A DNA stretch of 64,000 bases from Cytobacillus firmus (GTDB lineage: Bacteria; Bacillota; Bacilli; Bacillales; Cytobacillaceae), in the NCBI RefSeq assembly GCF_023612095.1, contig NZ_CP086235.1:1509001-1573000 (forward strand). Direction: 5' to 3'. Positions within the stretch are counted from its first letter, which is position 1; every line of letters begins with the position of its first letter. Positions 61,388-64,000 of this stretch are shown here, piece by piece. The notes under the pieces were generated by a model. It ran no database searches, was not told the DNA's origin, and saw nothing but the letters and a program-made list of their open reading frames with translations. The position numbers were made by a program, and so were the translations under genes.

Positions 61388-62381
61388 GTGTCGCTTTCTT
61401 GGAAATTCCTGAACAGACATGAAAAAAAGGAACAGGCAATAAAGGATCATATTATGAAAATGACAGCCAAATATAACATAGACAATATCTCGAGAACGGA
61501 AGCTTATTTTCATTTTTACAAAAAGCATCCTGAAATACGCTGGGCGTTCCTGGCCTCCATGGTATCCCGTAATGCGGGCTGGAATATGTGCGATCTTGAA
61601 GGAAGCTGTTTTCCTAAATTGATAGGAAAGAAATTCAGGGATATGCTTTATATTACATATGAAAGGGCCAATTGGCTGATTTTTCAGGATGCATTTCCCC
61701 AGCTGCTCCTCTATCATTATTCGACGAAACTAAATAGGCCAATGTTTCATTTATTAAAAACTTTTCATGTATCTGCCTTTATGGAAAAGGAGTGGCTTTA
61801 TTTCTGGGAAAATAGAAGTAAAAAGAGGTTAATGATTTCACTGATTATCAACGAACAAAATGTTATTCAAGAGCCTGTAATGGAGCATTCTATTTATAAA
61901 AATAAAGTTTTTCATACATTGCTTTTTTCCTTTCAGGATTATCTTCATTTTAGTTCAGTCATCTTCCCTACTTGTAAAGGGGAATTATACGGGGCGAGTG
62001 TAAATGGTTTCCGCTCGGTGTCCAAAAGAATTGATCTTGGAAAACGTCTGGCAGAAATATTATTTGACACAAGTTATTATGACGACGTGTATGAATTTGC
62101 TTTAAGGACGGTTCATACGGGTTCAGAGGAACGATTATGAGAAATACTTTAATGGAAGCAAACGGAGAACTACTCCTTTCTTACGCTGTACATACCCAAT
62201 AATCACTCATCACATACATCAATTTAATGATTGGTCTGTCAAAAAACGCATAAAGAGTAAATGGACATCAGAATCGGTTGTCCTAAAACATCCCGTCCAT
62301 ATTACAAAATGGTATTTGCATAAGCAGGCCCAGCTTCACAAGGCTGCCAGGCTGGGAAAAATATTTCGCTCAATTTGCTAA
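61388..62381 (+). CDS. yppC: YppC, DUF2515 family protein (frameshifted)
   Basis: Contains ASMVSRNAGWNMCDLEGSCF and YERANWLIFQDAFPQLLLYH, characteristic of DUF2515 proteins. The first frame ends at 62140 (HTGSEERL). The continuation NDYEKYFNGSKRRTTPFLR to IHQFNDWSVKKRIKSKW is in another frame and ends at TAA 62379-62381. Here the shift is the equivalent of one inserted base (or two lost) at about 62120-62135, unlike the other breaks. Repaired length is about 330 residues. GTG start at 61388 after GAGGTG. Role unknown; divergent from recU. Confidence 0.75.
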
Positions 62382-62397
62382 CAGAATAATACTGCAA

Positions 62398-62429
62398 ACA
62401 AAAAAGCAAGGGGTCCCTTGCTTTTTTAG
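62398..62429. terminator. Bidirectional terminator between yppC and sspM
   Basis: AAAAAAGCAAGGG pairs with CCCTTGCTTTTTT around GT; T runs exist on both strands. Confidence 0.9.
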
Positions 62430-62496
62430 TGTCTGCATTAAGCTCCAGTGCCTGCCAGTCGAGATCAGAAGCCAATCCGCTTCCGTTTTTCTTCTG

Positions 62497-62604
62497 TTAA
62501 GTTGAAGGGCGGTCAGGACCTTCAAGCTTCTTGTTGCCATAGCCAGCTTTTGTTTCTTCCAGCTTTTTTGGCTGAACTTTATTTTGTTTTTCTTTTTTTG
62601 CCAT
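62497..62604 (-). CDS. sspM: Small acid-soluble spore protein SspM
   Basis: 35 residues starting MAKKEKQNKVQPKKLEETK and ending KKLEGPDRPST, the conserved SspM C-terminus. Very Lys-rich. The start at 62604 follows GGAGGTGTTC on the minus strand. Minor forespore protein; in B. subtilis sspM also lies beside yppC. A longer upstream reading (from 62733) lacks this ribosome site. Confidence 0.85.
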   Translation of the reverse strand: MAKKEKQNKVQPKKLEETKAGYGNKKLEGPDRPST

Positions 62605-62849
62605 AACAGAACACCTCCGTTCATTAGTTTGTTCAATGTTGTGATTTTCATTCTTCGGAGGCTGTCGAAACCTTGGCGCTTCTATGCAAATAAGTACTTT
62701 CTTTGGCGAATCACTTCTAGTTTTGTCATGCATGGAGGAAACCCTCAGGGAAGATAGAATTTATGTAGGCACAAAGCAAATTTTCACTGTATCCTTCGTT
62801 GTATTTATAGCAGATGGCAAGGAGAAAAAGAAATCGGGAGGTTTTTTGA

Positions 62850-63113
62850 ATGCAGGGAAAAATGGTAGAAAAAGAAGAATTGCTGGCCATGCTTTCGGAA
62901 ATATACGATCAGCTTGAAGTGCTTGAAAATGTACTGGAGTCTAATTTGTCGGGACTTCGGCAGGATTGGTATTATGAACAGTCAGAGAAAATAGAGGCTT
63001 GTGAAAGCAGACTCGAAGTGATTGAAGAAGATATGACGGCAATCAGGTCTGAGACAGACAGTTTAGAAAGCGCAAAAAAATCAGCACGAATGAAGCTTGA
63101 ACTCGGCTTCTAA
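62850..63113 (+). CDS. Small coiled-coil protein in the yppD position
   Basis: 87 residues, highly charged and predicted almost entirely helical (IYDQLEVLENVLESNLSGLRQDWYYEQSEKIEACESRL). GGGAGG precedes the ATG at 62850; ATG 62862 is an alternative. Its place between sspM and yppE corresponds to B. subtilis yppD, but I cannot confirm homology by sequence. The 245-base gap upstream (62605-62849) shows no other gene. Confidence 0.65.
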   Translation: MQGKMVEKEELLAMLSEIYDQLEVLENVLESNLSGLRQDWYYEQSEKIEACESRLEVIEEDMTAIRSETDSLESAKKSARMKLELGF

Positions 63114-63184
63114 GTGGAATAGAATAGCAGTATCCTTCAGTAGCTAAAATTGACTAGCTACTTTTATTTTTGGAGATGAAGCCC

Positions 63185-63562
63185 ATGGTAAATGAAAATT
63201 CCCTGCTGCAAATGACAGAACTGCTGCTTGAATATATGGAGATCTCGGACAGCAGGTATAAAAAGGTTAAGGAATCAGGTGAAAAGGGTGATTTTTATAA
63301 TGAAGTCAAACCTTTTGCTGATGAGGTTAAATCCATAAATGACAGATGGAAAGAAGAAGCCCGGGAGTGGATTAGCATCCATAAACCGCGAAATCTTTAT
63401 TCACAGCAAATTGAATCTGCTTCTGAACATATTGAAATGGTTTCCATTCAGGCATTTTTTCCTGAAACAAGCAGAACAAGATTCATTAATTATGTTAATT
63501 CGGCTGTGTATGTGTTAAAGCAGTTGATAATATTATTAAGTGATGAAAAAAAGGGAACCTGA
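63185..63562 (+). CDS. yppE: YppE, DUF1798 four-helix protein
   Basis: 125 residues starting MVNENSLLQMTELLLEYMEI. FYNEVKPFADEVKSINDRWKEEAREWI and RYK...KVKESGE match the YppE/DUF1798 helical bundle. ATG 63185 lies nine bases after GGAG. Function unknown. Confidence 0.8.
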   Translation: MVNENSLLQMTELLLEYMEISDSRYKKVKESGEKGDFYNEVKPFADEVKSINDRWKEEAREWISIHKPRNLYSQQIESASEHIEMVSIQAFFPETSRTRFINYVNSAVYVLKQLIILLSDEKKGT

Positions 63563-63582
63563 ATCAGGCTCCCTTTTTCATT
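63548..63582. terminator. Bidirectional terminator between yppE and yppF
   Basis: AAAAAGGGAACCTGA pairs with TCAGGCTCCCTTTTT (with one bulged position), with T runs on both strands. Confidence 0.82.
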
Positions 63583-63588
63583 GAATTC

Positions 63589-63804
63589 TTATGCATTTAC
63601 TGAATCCTGGAGGGTATTATCTTTGTAGCTTTCTGGAACGGCCGCTCCTTGAGCTTCGAGCTCACGAACGAGATTTCGATAATCTGTACTGGAAATTTCA
63701 TTATGGATATAGGCCTTTTTAGCAAAATCCAATAATTCATTAACATTTTCAGGAGTATACTCCCGCAGCTGATGAAACTTCATTTGTAGTTCGTGAACAT
63801 TCAT
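63589..63804 (-). CDS. yppF: YppF, small conserved protein
   Basis: 71 residues: MNVHELQMKFHQLREYTPENV, then NELLDFAKKAYIHNEI and NLVRELEAQGAAVPE. This matches B. subtilis YppF (about 62 residues). Start at 63804 follows GAGGAGGAAATATC on the minus strand. Function unknown. The remaining 63805-64000 holds no gene I can support. Confidence 0.82.
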   Translation of the reverse strand: MNVHELQMKFHQLREYTPENVNELLDFAKKAYIHNEISSTDYRNLVRELEAQGAAVPESYKDNTLQDSVNA

Positions 63805-64000
63805 GATATTTCCTCCTCTGGAATAGATTCGCGGAGAAATTTCTTCCCCGCATCCGGTAAATGAAAAAGCGGACAAGAAACAATTTGTTTTTTTATATCC
63901 TAACATGAAAATTTATTTTTCATCGTTTTTAAAAAAATCAAACTTCCGACATCTTTCATCATTGTTAGACAAAAACGGAAAGCGCTTCCTTTTTTACTCA

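Noticed and set aside
62370..62733. Longer minus-strand proteins around sspM
   Set aside because: Only the short SspM reading has a good ribosome site and the conserved GPDRPST end.

Overview
The window is a contiguous piece of the chromosome of an endospore-forming Firmicute of the family Bacillaceae. It carries sporulation and germination genes (sleB, ypeB, prsW, spoIVA, sspM, the YIEGIA pair), the TRAP protein gene mtrB, bacillithiol genes (ypdA, bshB1, bshA), menaquinone and heptaprenyl genes, and a b6c-type qcr operon. Gene order follows the gudB-to-yppF region of Bacillus subtilis almost gene for gene. Base composition is moderately AT-rich by eye. A Cytobacillus/Mesobacillus-like bacillus would fit, but the species cannot be fixed from this window.

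Layout. 1-5.3 kb: tail of a glutamate dehydrogenase gene, ypdA, an asparaginase on the minus strand, prsW, and the spore-cortex pair sleB-ypeB. 5.4-10.3 kb: motI, ypfB, cmk, plsC, the S1-domain protein ypfD, fni. 10.3-18.0 kb: ypzI (minus), yphA, the YIEGIA pair, der, gpsA, yphE, yphF, spoIVA. 18.5-24.3 kb: hbs, folE, mtrB, hepS-menG-hepT, ndk, cheR. 24.4-30.8 kb: the aromatic supra-operon aroF-aroB-aroH-hisC-tyrA-aroA, without the trp genes that sit between aroH and hisC in B. subtilis. 30.9-38.1 kb: a degenerate amidohydrolase-like protein, ypiA, ypiB, ypiF, qcrABC, ypjA, ypjB. 38.1-40.0 kb: a structured intergenic repeat, a YugP-like membrane zinc protease and convergent ypjC. 40.2-48.2 kb: ypjD-dapB-mgsA-bshB1-bshA-cca-birA, then panBCD. 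48.3-57.8 kb: dinG, a degenerate metallo-beta-lactamase-like protein, ypmA, ypmB, aspB, asnS, dnaD, nth, ypoC. 57.9-64 kb: ponA and recU (minus), yppC, sspM (minus), yppD, yppE, yppF (minus).

Themes. Chorismate made by aroF/aroB/aroA feeds tyrosine/phenylalanine and menaquinone. HepS/HepT and MenG complete menaquinone, which the qcr complex re-oxidises. YpdA and BshA/BshB1 form a bacillithiol make-and-recycle set. PanBCD, BirA and DapB supply cofactors and wall precursors.

The strongest global signal is technical. Sixteen genes, many of them housekeeping or essential (ponA, hepT, aroA, aspB, recU among them), are interrupted by frameshifts, and almost all sit in or next to short homopolymer runs that are one base too short. 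This looks like uncorrected sequencing error, so I report them as intact genes with frameshifts, joining both halves. No phage, insertion sequence, CRISPR array, rRNA or tRNA was recognised, and I saw no clear riboswitch. The best candidates for new biology are two catalytically degenerate enzyme-fold proteins, an orphan promoter-terminator unit between mtrB and hepS, and a hairpin that masks the ypjB ribosome binding site.
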